A stretch of 64,000 bases of DNA from Chamaea fasciata. Lineage: Eukaryota; Chordata; Aves; Passeriformes; Sylviidae. The stretch lies in NCBI GenBank assembly GCA_029207755.1, contig JARCOQ010000584.1:1-64000 (forward strand), in the 5' to 3' direction. Below, one piece after another: positions 10,201 to 21,802 of the stretch (positions are counted from its first letter, which is position 1; each line of letters starts with the position of its first letter). The position numbers were made by a program, and so were the translations under genes. Below the pieces are notes generated by a model. It saw only the letters and a program-made list of their open reading frames with translations, was not told the origin of the DNA and did not search any database.

Positions 10201-12827
10201 CCAGTTTGTGGCAGCTTGCATCTGGAAGAAATCCTGATCCGATCGGGATTGCAGGTAGCCAAGGCCACGTGCCCGGCAGAGGGAGTTGGGCACAAATGAT
10301 GGCCTGTATCCAGGGGTAAGTAAAGTCAGCTGCCCAGGTGCCTGATGTCAGTTTGTAGGAGGCCTTTGGCCCTCCATGGGAAGCCAGGCTTCCAGCTTGT
10401 GGCAGCTTGCATCTGGAAGAAATCCTGTTCCGTTCGGGATTGTAGGTGGCCGAGGCCAGGTGCCCGGCAGAGGGAGGTGGGCACAAATGATGGCCTGTTT
10501 CCAGGGGTTAGTAAAGTCAGCTGCCCAGGTGCGTGGTGTCAGTTTGTAGAAGGCCTTTGGCCCTCCATGGGAAGCCAGGCTTCCTGCTTGTGGCAGCTTG
10601 CATCTGGAAGAAATCCTGTTCCGTTTGGGATTGTAGGTGGCCGAGGCCAGGTGCCCGGCAGAGGGAGTTGGGCACAAATGATGGCCTGTTTCCAGGGGTA
10701 AGTAAAGTCACCTGCCCAGGTGCCTGATGTCAGTTTGTAGCAGGCCTTTGGCCCGCTAAGGGAAGGTAGTCTTCCAGTTTGTGGCAGCTTGCATCTGGAA
10801 GAAATCCTGTTCCGTTCGGGATTGTAGGTGGTCGAGGCCAGGTGCCCGGCAGAGGGAGTTGGGCACAAATGATGGCCTGTATCCAGGGGTAAGTAAAGTC
10901 AGCTGCCCAGGTGCCTGATGTCAGTTTGTAGGAGGCCTTTGGCCCTCCAAGAGCAGCCAGGCTTCCGGCTTGTGGCAGCTTGCATCTTGAAGAAATCCTG
11001 TTCCGTTTGGGATCGTAGGTGGCCGAGGCCTGGTGCCTGGCCAAGTGACTTGGGAACAAAGGATAGCCTGTTTCCAGGGGTAAGTAAAGTCAGCTGCCCA
11101 GGTGCCTGATGTCAGTTTGTAGGAGGCCTTTGGCCCTCCAAGGGAAGCAAGTCTTCCAGTTTGTGGCAGCTTGCATCTGGAAGAAATCCTGTTCCGTTCT
11201 GGATTGTAGGTGGCAGAGGCCAGGTGCCCGGCAGAGGGAGTTGGGCACAAAGGATGGCCTGTATCCAGGGGTAAGTAAAGTCAGCTGCCCAGGTGCCTGA
11301 TGTCAGTTTGTAGGAGGCCTTTGGCCCTTCTAGGGAAACTAGTCTTCCAGTTTGTGGCAGCTTGCATCTGGAAGAAATCCTGTTCCGTTCGGGATTGTAG
11401 GTGGTCGAGGCCAGGTGCCCGGCAGAGGGAGTTGGGCACAAATGATGGCCTGTTTTCAGGGGTAAGTAAAGTCAGCTGCCCAGGTGCCTGATGTCAGTTT
11501 GCAGATGGCAATTGTTCCTCCATGGGAAGCCAGGCTTCCAGCTTGTGGCAGCTTGCATCTGGAAGAAATCCTGTTCCGTTCGGGATTGTAGGTGGCCGAG
11601 GCTAGGTGCCCGGCAGTGGGAGTTGGGCACAAATGATGGCCTGTTTCCAGGGGCAAGTAAAGTCAGCTGCCCAGGTGCCTGATGTCAGTTTGTAGGAGGC
11701 CTTTGGACCTCCAAGGGAAGCCAGGCTTCCAGCTTGTGGCAGCTTGCATCTGGAAGAAATCCTGTACCGTTTGGGATTGTAGGTGGCCGAGGCCTGGTGC
11801 CCGGCAGAGGGAGTTGGGCACAAATGATGGCCTGTTTCCAGGGGTAAGTAAAGTCAGCTGCCCAGGTGCCTGATGTCAGTTTGTAGGAGGCCTTTGGCCC
11901 TTCAAGGGAAACTAGTCTTCCAGTTTGTGGCAGCTTGCATCTGGAAGAAATCCTGATCCGATCGGGATTGCAGGTGGCCAAGGCCACGTGCCCAGCAGAG
12001 GGAGTTGGGCACAAATGATGGCCTGTTTCCAGGGGTAAGTAAAGTCAGCTGCCCAGGTGCCTGATGTCAGTTTGTAGGAGGCCTTTGGCCCTCCAAGAGC
12101 AGCCAGGCTTCCAGCTTGTGGCAGCTTGCATCTGGAAGAAATCCTGTTCCGTTTGGGATCGTAGGTGGCCAAGGCCTGGTGCCTGGCTAAGGGAGTTGGG
12201 AACAAACGATGGCATGTTTCCAGGGGTAAGTAAAGTCACCTGCCCAGGTGCCTGATGTCAGTTTGTAGCAGGCCTTTGGCCCGCTAAGGGAAGGTAGTCT
12301 TCCAGTTTGTGGCAGCTTGCATCTGGATGAAGTCCTGTTCCATTCGGGATTGTAGGTGGCCGAAGCCAGGTGCCCGGCACAAGGAGTTGGGCACAAATGA
12401 TGGACTGTTTCCAGGGGTAAGTAAAGTCAGCTGGCCAGGTGCCTGATGTCAGTTTGTAGGAGGCCTTTGGCCCTCCAAGGGAAGCCAGGCTTCCAGCATG
12501 TGGCAGCTTGCATCTGGAAGAAATCCTGTTCTGTTCTGGATTGTAGGTGGCCGAGGCCTGGTGCCCGGCAGAGGGAGTTGGGCACAAATGATGGCCTGTT
12601 TCCAGGGGTAAGTAAAGTCAGCTGCCCAGGTGCCTGATGTCAGTTTGTAGGAGGACTTTGGCCCTCCAAGGGAAGCAAGTCTTCCAGTTTGTGGCAGCTT
12701 GCATCTGGAAGAAATCCTGATCCGTTCTGGATTGTAGGTGGCCGAGGCCAGGCGCCCGGCAGAGGGAGTTGGGCACAAATGATGGCCTGTTTCCAGGGGC
12801 AAGTAAAGTCAGCTGCCCAGGTGCCTG
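7288..12827 (+). repeat. Mosaic satellite segment without a clean higher-order period
   Basis: 29 monomers. The opening Td, Nr, Mf(BamHI), Fr, Lq (7288-8243) matches 24859-25814, offset 17,571 bp (92 units minus 1). At 8053 the Lq monomer changes character in its second half and runs into Mf, Tc, Fr, Vm, Qe (8244-9198), a cassette lacking Qd and Nr. From 9199 the order is irregular: Mf, Kl, Cp, Mf, Hv, Vp, then two intermediate copies, Cp, Qe, Lq, Ee-like, Mf, Pg, Vp, Qe, Cp, Hv, Dd. I see no gene or insertion. It looks like an older part of the array, less homogenised than the flanks. Confidence 0.75.
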
Positions 12828-14545
12828 ATGTCAGTTGGCAGATGGCAATTGTTCCTCCATGGGAAGCCAGGCTTCCAGCTTGTGGCAGCTTGCATCTGGA
12901 AGAAATCCTGTTCCGTTCGGGATTGTAGGTGGCCGAGGCTAGGTGCCCGGCAGAGGGAGTTGGGCACAAATGATGGACTGTTTCCAGGGGTAAGTAAAGT
13001 CAGCTGCCCAGGTGCCTGATGTCAGTTTGTAGGAGGCCTTTGGCCCTCCAAGGGAAGCCAGGCTTCCAGCTTGTGGCAGCTTGCATCTGGAAGAAATCCT
13101 GTTCCGTTTGGGATTGTAGGTGGCCGAGGCCTGGTGCCCGGCAGAGGGAGTTGGGCACAAATGATGGCCTGTTTCCAGGGGAAAGTAAAGTCAACTGCCC
13201 AGGTGCCTGATGTCAGTTTGTAGGAGGCCTTTGGCCCTTCAAGGGAAACTAGTCTTCCAGTTCGTGGCAGCTTGCATCTGGAAGAAATCCTGATCCGATC
13301 GGGATTGCAGGTAGCCAAGGCCACGTGCCCGGCAGAGGGAGTTGGGCACAAATGATGGCCTGTTTCCAGGGGTAAGTAAAATCAGCTGCCCAGGTGCCTG
13401 ATGTCAGTTTGTAGGAGGCCTTTGGCCCTCCAAGAGCAGCCAGGCTTCCGGCTTGTGGCAGCTTGCATCTTGAAAAATCCTGTTCCGTTTGGGATCGTAG
13501 GTGGCCGAGGCCTGGTGCCTCGCTAAGTGAGTTGGGAACAAAGGATGGCCTGTTTTTAGGGGTAAGTAAAGTCAGCTGCCCAGGTGCCTGATGTCAGTTT
13601 GTAGGAGGCCTTTGGCCCTCCAAGGGAAGCAAGTCTTCCAGTTTGTGGCAGCTTGCATCGCGAAGAAATCCTGTTCTGTTCGGGATTGTAGGTGGCCGAG
13701 GCCAGGTGCCCGGCAGAGGGAGTTGGGCAAAAAGGATGGCCTGTATCCAGGGGTAAGTAAAGTCAGCTGCCCAGGTGCCTGACGTCAGTTTGCAGATGGC
13801 AATTGTTCCTCCATGGGAAGCCAGGCTTCCAGCTTGTGGCAGCTTGCATCTGGAAGAAATCCTGTTCCGTTCGGGATTGTAGGTGGCCGAGGCCTGGTGC
13901 CTGGCAGAGGGACTTGGGCACAAATGATGGCCTGTTTCCAGGGGTAAGTAAAGTCAGCTGCCCAGGTGCCTGATGTCAGTTTGTTGCAGGCCTTTGGCCC
14001 TTCAAGGGAAACTAGTCTTCCAGTTTGTGGCAGCTTGCATCTGGAAGAAATCCTGTTCCATTCGGGATTGCAGGTGGCCGTGGCCAGGTGCCCGGCAGAG
14101 GGAGTTGGGCACAAATGATGGCCTGTATCCAGGGGTAAGTAAAGTCAGCTGGCCAGGTGCCTGATGTCAGTTTTTAGGAGGCCTTTGGCCCTCCATGGGA
14201 AGCCAGGCTTCCAGCTTGTGGCAGCTTGCATCTGGAAGAAATCCTGTTCCGTTTGGGATTGTAGGTGGCCGAGGCCAGGTGCCCGGCAGAGGGAGGTGGG
14301 CACAAATGATGGCCTGTTTCCAGGGGTAAGTAAAGTCAGCTGCCCAGGTGCCTGATGTCAGTTTGTAGGAGGCCTTTGGCCCTTCAAGGGAAACTAGTCT
14401 TCCAGTTTGTGGCAGCTTGCATCTGGAAGAAATCCTGATCCATTCGGGATTGCAGGTGGCCAAGGCCAGGTGCCCGGCAGAGGGAGTTGGGCACAAAGGA
14501 TGGCCTGTTTCCAGGGGTAAGTAAAGTCAGCTGCCCAGGTGCCTG
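12828..14545 (+). repeat. Nine-monomer cassette, copy 2
   Basis: Gg, Pg, Vp, Qd, Nr, Mf, Tc, Fr, Vm. The Nr monomer (13591) is 10,313 bp from that of copy 1. The Qd monomer here ends gtttttaggggtaag where others have gtttccagg, a private change near 13555. Confidence 0.88.
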
Positions 14546-15882
14546 ATGTCAGTTTGTAGGAGGCCTTTGGCCCTCCAAGAGCAGCCAGGCTTCCGGCTTG
14601 TGGCAGCTTGCATCTTGAAGAAATCCTGTTCCTTTTGGGATCGTAGGTGGCCGAGGCCTGGTGCCTGGCTAAGGGAGTTGGGAACAAATGATGGCCTGTT
14701 TCCAGGGGTAAGTAAAGTCAGCTGCCCAGGTGCCTGATGTCAGTTTGCAGATGGCAATTGTTCCTCCATGGGAAGCCAGGCTTCCAGCTTGTGGCAGCTT
14801 GCATCTTGAAGAAATCCTGTTCCGTTTGGGATCGTAGGTGGTCGAGGCCTGGTGCCCGGCTGAGGGAGTTGGGAACAAAGGATGGCCTGTTTCCAGGGGT
14901 AAGTAAAGTCAACTGCCCAGGTGCCTGGTGTCAGTTTGTCGGAGGCCTTTGGCCCTCCAAGGGAAGCAAGTCTTCCAGTTTGTGGCAGCTTACATCTGGA
15001 AGAAATCCTGTTCCGTTTGGGATTGTAGGTGGCCGAGGCCTGGTGCCCGGCAGAGGGAGTTGGGCACAAAGGATGGCCTGTTTCCAGGGGTAAGTAAAGT
15101 CAGCTGCCCAGGTGCCTGATGTCAGTTTGTAGGAGGCCTTTGGCCCGCTAAGGGAAGGTAGTCTTCTAGTTCAAGAGAGCTTGCATCTGGAAGAAATCCT
15201 GTTCCGTTCGGGATTGTAGGTGGCCGAGGCCAGGTGCCCGGCAGAGGGAGTTGGGCAGAAAGGATGGCCTGTTTCCAGGGGTAAGTAAAGTCAGCTGCCC
15301 AGGTGGCTGATGTCAGTTTGTAGGAGGCCTTTGGCCCTCCATGGGAAGGTAGTCTTCCAGTTTGTGACAGCATGCATCTGGAAGAAATCCTGTTTCGTTT
15401 GCGATTGTAGGTGGCCGAGGCCAGGTGCCTGGCAGAGGGAGTTGGGCACAAAGGATGGCCTGTTTCCAGGGGTAAGTAAAGTCAGCTGCCCAGGTGCCTG
15501 ATGTCAGTTTGCAGATGGCAATTGTTCCTCCATGGGAAGCCAGGCTTCCAGCTTGTGGCAGCTTGCATCTGGAAGAAATCCTGTTCCGTTCGGGATTGTA
15601 GGTGGCCGAGGCTAGGTGCCTGGCAGAGGGAGTTGGGCAGAAATGATGGCCAGTTTCCAGGCGTAAGTAAAGTCAGCTGCCCAGGTGCCTGATGTCAGTT
15701 TGTAGGAGGCCTTTGGCCCTCCAAGGGAAGCCAGGCTTCCAGCTTGTGGCAGCTTGCATCTGGAAGAAATCCTGTTCCGTTTGGGATTGTAGGTGGCCGA
15801 GGCCTGGTGCCCGGCAGAGGGACTTGGGCACAAATGATGGCCTCTTTCCAGGGGTAAGTAAAGTCAGCTGCCCAGGTGCCTG
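14546..15882 (+). repeat. Single 9-mer unit, a locus where only one copy is present
   Basis: Qe, Mf, Yq, Sc, Ns, Mf, Pg follow the cassette only once. They match 5951-7287 at an offset of exactly 45 units (8,595 bp), whereas the preceding cassette matches copy 1 at 10,313 bp. The difference, 1,718 bp, is one whole 9-mer. This block therefore has one unit where 4233-7287 has two. Confidence 0.88.
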
Positions 15883-16073
15883 ATGTCAGTTTGTTGCAGG
15901 CCTTTGGACCTTCAAGGGAATCTAGTCTTCCAGTTTGTGGCAGCTTGCATCTGGAAGAAATCCTGTTCCGTTCGGGATTGCAGGTGGCAGTGGCCAGGTG
16001 CCCGGCAGAGGGAGTTGGGCACAAATGATGGCCTGTATCCAGGGGTAAGTAAAGTCAGCTGGCCAGGTGGCTG
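15883..16073 (+). repeat. Hybrid monomer: Td front, Tc back
   Basis: The first half has the Td markers (ggaccttc and gaatctag). The second half has the Tc markers (tggcagtggccagg, then ggtggctgatg before the next unit), as at 2324-2514. It sits where one 9-mer block joins the next cassette, so it is a likely recombination junction. Confidence 0.75.
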
Positions 16074-17791
16074 ATGCCAGTTGGCAGATGGCAATTGTTC
16101 CTCCATGGGAAGCCAGGCTTCCAGCTTGTGGCAGCTTGCATCTGGAAGAAATCCTGTTCCGTTCGGGATTGTAGGTGGCCGAGGCTAGGTGCCCGGCAGA
16201 GGGAGTTGGGCACAAATGATGGACTGTTTCCAGGGGTAAGTAAAGTCAGCTGCCCAGGTGCCTGATGTCAGTTTGTAGGAGGCCTTTGGCCCTCCAAGGG
16301 AAGCCAGGCTTCCAGCTTGTGGCAGCTTGCATCTGGAAGAAATCCTGTTCCGTTTGGGATTGTAGGTGGCCGAGGCCTGGTGCCCGGCAGAGGGAGTTGG
16401 GCACAAATGATGGCCTGTTTCCAGGGGAAAGTAAAGTCAACTGCCCAGGTGCCTGATGTCAGTTTGTAGGAGGCCTTTGGCCCTTCAAGGGAAACTAGTC
16501 TTCCAGTTCGTGGCAGCTTGCATCTGGAAGAAATCCTGATCCGATCGGGATTGCAGGTAGCCAAGGCCACGTGCCCGGCAGAGGGAGTTGGGCACAAATG
16601 ATGGCCTGTTTCCAGGGGTAAGTAAAATCAGCTGCCCAGGTGCCTGATGTCAGTTTGTAGGAGGCCTTTGGCCGTCCAAGAGCAGCCAGGCTTCCGGCTT
16701 GTGGCAGCTTGCATCTTGAAAAATCCTGTTCCGTTTGGGATCGTAGGTGGCCGAGGCCTGGTGCCTCGCTAAGGGAGTTGGGAACAAAGGATGGCCTGTT
16801 TCCAGGGGTAAGTAAAGTCAGCTGCCCAGGTGCCTGATGTCAGTTTGTAGGAGGCCTTTGGCCCTCCAAGGGAAGCAAGTCTTCCAGTTTGTGGCAGCTT
16901 GCATCGCGAAGAAATCCTGTTCTGTTCGGGATTGTAGGTGGCCGAGGCCAGGTGCCCGGCAGAGGGAGTTGGGCAAAAAGGATGGCCTGTATCCAGGGGT
17001 AAGTAAAGTCAGCTGCCCAGGTGCCTGACGTCAGTTTGCAGATGGCAATTGTTACTCCATGGGAAGCCAGGCTTCCAGCTTGTGGCAGCTTGCATCTGGA
17101 AGAAATCCTGTTCCGTTCGGGATTGTAGGTGGCCGAGGCCTGGTGCCTGGCAGAGGGACTTGGGCACAAATGATGGCCTGTTTCCAGGGGTAAGTAAAGT
17201 CAGCTGCCCAGGTGCCTGGTGTCAGTTTTTTGCAGGCCTTTGGCCCTTCAAGGGAAACTAGTCTTCCAGTTTGTGGCAGCTTGCATCTGGAAGAAATCCT
17301 GTTCCATTCGGGATTGCAGGTGGCAGTGGCCAGGTGCCCGGCAGAGGGAGTTGGGCACAAATGATGGCCTGTATCCAGGGGTAAGTAAAGTCAGCTGGCC
17401 AGGTGCCTGATGTCAGTTTTTAGGAGGCCTTTGGCCCTCCATGGGAAGCCAGGCTTCCAGCTTGTGGCAGCTTGCATCTGGAAGAAATCCTGTTCCGTTT
17501 GGGATTGTAGGTGGCCGAGGCCAGGTGCCCGGCAGAGGGAGGTGGGCACAAATGATGGCCTGTTTCCAGGGGTAAGTAAAGTCAGCTGCCCAGGTGCCTG
17601 ATGTCAGTTTGTAGGAGGCCTTTGGACCTTCAAGGGAAACTAGTCTTCCAGTTTGTGGCAGCTTGCATCTGGAAGAAATCCTGATCCATTCGGGATTGCA
17701 GGTGGCCAAGGCCACGTGCCCGGCAGAGGGAGTTGGGCACAAATGATGGCCTGTTTCCAGGGGTAAGTAAAGTCAGCTGCCCAGGTGCCTG
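16074..17791 (+). repeat. Nine-monomer cassette, copy 3
   Basis: Same order as copy 1, offset 13,559 bp. Private changes include gttactcc in the Mf monomer near 17051 (others gttcctcc), and gcctggtgtcagttttttg at the start of the Tc monomer (17219). Confidence 0.88.
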
Positions 17792-19509
17792 ATGTCAGTT
17801 TGTAGGAGGCCTTTGGCCCTCCAAGAGCAGCCAGGCTTCCGGCTTGTGGCAGCTTGCATCTTGAAGAAATCCTGTTCCGTTTGGGATTGTAGGTGGCCGA
17901 GGCCTGGTGCCTGGCTAAGGGAGTTGGGAACAAATGATGGCCTGTTTCCAGGGGTAAGTAAAGTCAGCTGCCCAGGTGCCTGATGTCAGTTTGCAGATGG
18001 CAATTGTTCCTCCATGGGAAGCCAGGCTTCCAGCTTGTGGCAGCTTGCATCTTGAAGAAATCCTGTTCCGTTTGGGATCGTAGGTGGTCGAGGCCTGGTG
18101 CCCGGCTGAGGGAGTTGGGAACAAAGGATGGCCTGTTTCCAGGGGTAAGTAAAGTCAACTGCCCAGGTGCCTGGTGTCAGTTTGTCGGAGGCCTTTGGCC
18201 CTCCAAGGGAAGCAAGTCTTCCAGTTTGTGGCAGCTTACATCTGGAAGAAATCCTGTTCCGTTTGGGATTGTAGGTGGCCGAGGCCTGGTGCCCGGCAGA
18301 GGGAGTTGGGCACAAAGGATGGCCTGTTTCCAGGGGTAAGTAAAGTCAGCTGCCCAGGTGCCTGATGTCAGTTTGTAGGAGGCCTTTGGCCCGCTAAGGG
18401 AAGGTAGTCTTCTAGTTCAAGAGAGCTTGCATCTGGAAGAAATCCTGTTCCGTTCGGGATTGTAGGTGGCCGAGGCCAGGTGCCCGGCAGAGGGAGTTGG
18501 GCAGAAAGGATGGCCTGTTTCCAGGGGTAAGTAAAGTCAGCTGCCCAGGTGGCTGATGTCAGTTTGTAGGAGGCCTTTGGCCCTCCATGGGAAGGTAGTC
18601 TTCCAGTTTGTGACAGCATGCATCTGGAAGAAATCCTGTTTCGTTTGCGATTGTAGGTGGCCGAGACCAGGTGCCTGGCAGAGGGAGTTGGGCACAAATG
18701 ATGGCCTGTTTCCAGGGGTAAGTAAAGTCAGCTGCCCAGGTGCCTGATGTCAGTTTGCAGATGGCAACTGTTCCTCCATGGGAAGCCAGGCTTCCAGCTT
18801 GTGGCAGCTTGCATCTGGAAGAAATCCTGTTCCGTTCGGGATTGTAGGTGGCTGAGGCTAGGTGCCTGGCAGAGGGAGTTGGGCACAAATGATGGCCAGT
18901 TTCCAGGCGTAAAAAAGTCAGCTGCCCAGGTGCCTGATGTCAGTTTGTAGGAGGCCTTTGGCCCTCCAAGGGAAGCCAGGCTTCCAGCATGTGGCAGCTT
19001 GCATCTGGAAGAAATCCTGTTCCGTTTGGGATTGTAGGTGGCCGAGGCCTGGTGCCCGGCAGAGGGACTTGGGCACAAATGATGGCCTGTTTCCAGGGGT
19101 AAGTAAAGTCAGCTGCCCAGGTGCCTGATGTCAGTTTGTAGGAGGCCTTTGGCCCTCCATGGGAAGGTAGTCTTCCAGTTTGTGGCAGCTTGCATCTGTA
19201 AGAAAGCCTGTTTCGTTTGCGATTGTAGGTGGCCGAGGCCAGGTGCCCGGCAGAGGGAGTTGGGCACAAAGGATGGCCTGTTTCCAGGGGTAAGTAAAGT
19301 CAGCTGCCCAGGTGCCTGATGTCAGTTTGTAGGAGGCCTTTGGCCCTTCAAGGGAAACTAGTCTTCCAGTTTGTGGCAGCTTGCATCTGGAAGAAATCCT
19401 GATCCATTCGGGATTGCAGGTGGCCAAGGCCAGGTGCCCGGCAGAGGGAGTTGGGCACAAAGGATGGCCTGTTTCCAGGGGTAAGTAAAGTCAGCTGCCC
19501 AGGTGCCTG
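17792..19509 (+). repeat. 9-mer HOR unit, copy b1
   Basis: Qe, Mf, Yq, Sc, Ns, Mf, Hv-like, Nt, Vm. The seventh monomer (18937) has ccagcatgtgg, where its counterparts at 5378 and 22949 have ccagcttgtgg. Confidence 0.87.
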
Positions 19510-20464
19510 ATGTCAGTTTGTAGGAGGCCTTTGGCCCTCCAAGAGCAGCCAGGCTTCCGGCTTGTGGCAGCTTGCATCTTGAAGAAATCCTGTTCCTTTT
19601 GGGATCGTAGGTGGCCGAGGCCTGGTGCCTGGCTAAGGGAGTTGGGAACAAATGATGGCCTGTTTCCAGGGGTAAGTAAAGTCAGCTGCCCAGGTGCCTG
19701 ATGTCAGTTTGCAGATGGCAATTGTTCCTCCATGGGAAGCCAGGCTTCCAGCTTGTGGCAGCTTGCATCTTGAAGAAATCCAGTTCCGTTTGGGATCGTA
19801 GGTGGTCGAGGCCTGGTGCCCGGCTGAGGGAGTTGGGAACAAAGGATGGCCTGTTTCCAGGGGTAAGTAAAGTCAACTGCCCAGGTGCCTGGTGTCAGTT
19901 TGTCGGAGGCCTTTGGCCCTCCAAGGGAAGCAAGTCTTCCAGTTTGTGGCAGCTTACATCTGGAAGAAATCCTGTTCTGTTTGGGATTGTAGGTGGCCGA
20001 GGCCTGGTGCCCGGCAGAGGGAGTTGGGCACAAAGGATGGCCTGTTTCCAGGGGTAAGTAAAGTCAGCTGCCCAGGTGCCTGATGTCAGTTTGTAGGATG
20101 CCTTTGGCCCGCTATGGGAAGGTAGTCTTCTAGTTCAAGAGAGCTTGCATCTGGAAGAAATCCTGTTCCATTCGGGATTGTAGGTGGCCGAGGCCAGGTG
20201 CCCGGCAGAGGGAGTTGGGCAGAAAGGATGGCCTGTTTCCAGGGGTAAGTAAAGTCAGCTGCCCAGGTGGCTGATGTCAGTTTGTAGGAGGCCTTTGGCC
20301 CTCCATGGGAAGGTAGTCTTCCAGTTTGTGACAGCATGCATCTGGAAGAAATCCTGTTTCGTTTGCGATTGTAGGTGGCCGAGGCCAGGTGCCTGGCAGA
20401 GGGAGTTGGGCACAAAGGATGGCCTGTTTCCAGGGGTAAGTAAAGTCAGCTGCCCAGGTGCCTG
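19510..20464 (+). repeat. 9-mer HOR unit, copy b2, truncated
   Basis: Qe, Mf, Yq, Sc, Ns only, then the Mf monomer at 20465 switches to the BamHI form. Private changes include aatccagttcc near 19779 and gaggatgccttt near 20096. Confidence 0.85.
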
Positions 20465-20656
20465 ATGTCAGTTTGCAGATGGCAATTGTTCCTCCATGGG
20501 AAGCCAGGCTTCCAGCTTGTGGCAGCTTGCATCTGGAAGAAATCCTGTTCCGTTCGGGATTGTAAGTGGCCGAGGCTTGGATCCCCGGCAGAGGGAGTTG
20601 GGCACAAATGATGGCCTGTATCCAGGGGTAAGTAAAGTCAGCTGGCCAGGTGCCTG
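20465..20656 (+). repeat. Hybrid Mf monomer at a four-monomer (764 bp) deletion
   Basis: In the sister block, Mf (24477) is followed by Pg, Td, Nr and then Mf with BamHI (25241). Here a single Mf monomer carries the ordinary front half and the BamHI back half (GGATCC at 20579-20584, with aggcttgg in place of aggctagg). It is then followed directly by Fr, Lq, Ee, Kl, Cp, Hv. The simplest reading is unequal exchange between two Mf monomers four units apart. Confidence 0.8.
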
Positions 20657-21802
20657 ATGTCAGTTTTTAGGAGGCCTTTGGCCCTCCATGGGAAGCCAGG
20701 CTTCCAGCTTGTGGCAGCTTGCATCTGGAGGAAATCCTGTTCCGTTTGGGATCGTAGGTGGCCGAGGCCTGGTGCCTGTCTAAGGGAGTTGGGAACAAAC
20801 GATGGCCTGTTTCCAGGGGTAAGTAAAGTCAGCTGCTCAGGTGCCTGATGTCAGTTTGTAGGAGGCCTTTGGCCCTCCAAGGTAAGCAAGTCTTCCAGTT
20901 TGTGGCAGCTTGCATCTGGAAGAAATCCTGTTCCGTTCTGGTTTGTAGGTGGCAGAGGCCAGGTGCCCGGCAGAGGGAGTTGGGCACAAAGGATGGCCTG
21001 TTTCCAGGGGTAAGTAAAGTCAGCTGCCCAGGTGCCTGATGTCAGTTTGTAGGAGGCCTTTGGCCCTTCTAGGGAAACTAGTCTTCCAGTTTGTGGAACC
21101 TTGCATCTGGAAGAAATCCTGTTCCCTTCAGGATTGTAGGTGGCCGAGGCCAGGTGCCCGGCAGAGGGAGTTGGGCACAAAGGATGGCCTGTTTCCAGGG
21201 GTTAGTAAAGTCAGCTGCCCACGTGCCTGGTGTCAGTTTGTAGGAGGCCTTTGGCCCTCCAAGGGAAGCCAGGCTTCCTGCTTGTGGCAGCTTGCATCTG
21301 GAAGAAATCCTGTTCCGTTTGGGTTTGTAGGTGGCCGAGGCCAGGTGCCCGGCAGAGGGAGTTGGGCACAAAGGATGGCCTGTTTCCAAGGGTAAGTAAA
21401 GTCACCTGCCCAGGTGCCTGATGTCAGTTTGTAGCAGGCCTTTGGCCCGCTAAGGGAAGGTAGTCTTCCAGTTTGTGGCAGCTTGCATCTGGAAGAAGTC
21501 CTGTTCCATTCGGGATTGTAGGTGGCCGAAGCCAGGTGCCCGGCACAAGGAGTTGGGCACAAATGATGGACTGTTTCCAGGGGTAAGTAAAGTCAGCTGG
21601 CCAGGTGCCTGATGTCAGTTTGTAGGAGGCCTTTGGCCCTCCAAGGGAAGCCAGGCTTCCAGCATGTGGCAGCTTGCATCTGGAAGAAATCCTGTTCCGT
21701 TTGGGATTGTAGGTGGCCGAGGCCTGGTGCCCGGCAGAGGGAGTTGGGCACAAATGATGGCCTGTTTCCAGGGGTAAGTAAAGTCAGCTGCCCAGGTGCC
21801 TG

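Larger units (their letters stand above)
15960..20520 (+). repeat. 4.5-kb segment paralogous to 2400-6960
   Basis: Monomer order and most private markers match 2400-6960 at a constant offset of 13,559 bp, including the Qd deletion, the gcgtaaaaaagtc deletion and the doubled 9-mer. The match ends inside the Mf monomer at 20465: its front half is the same as at 6906, but its back half carries the BamHI form. This indicates a segmental duplication, or gene-conversion-like homogenisation, of about 24 monomers at once. Confidence 0.82.
17792..21802 (+). repeat. 21-mer block (4,011 bp), first of a tandem pair
   Basis: The order Qe...Hv over 21 monomers is followed at 21803 by the same opening order. 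Landmark pairs 17792/21803, 18556/22567, 19128/23140 and 20274/24286 are 4,011-4,012 bp apart. It contains the four-monomer deletion at 20465. Confidence 0.85.
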
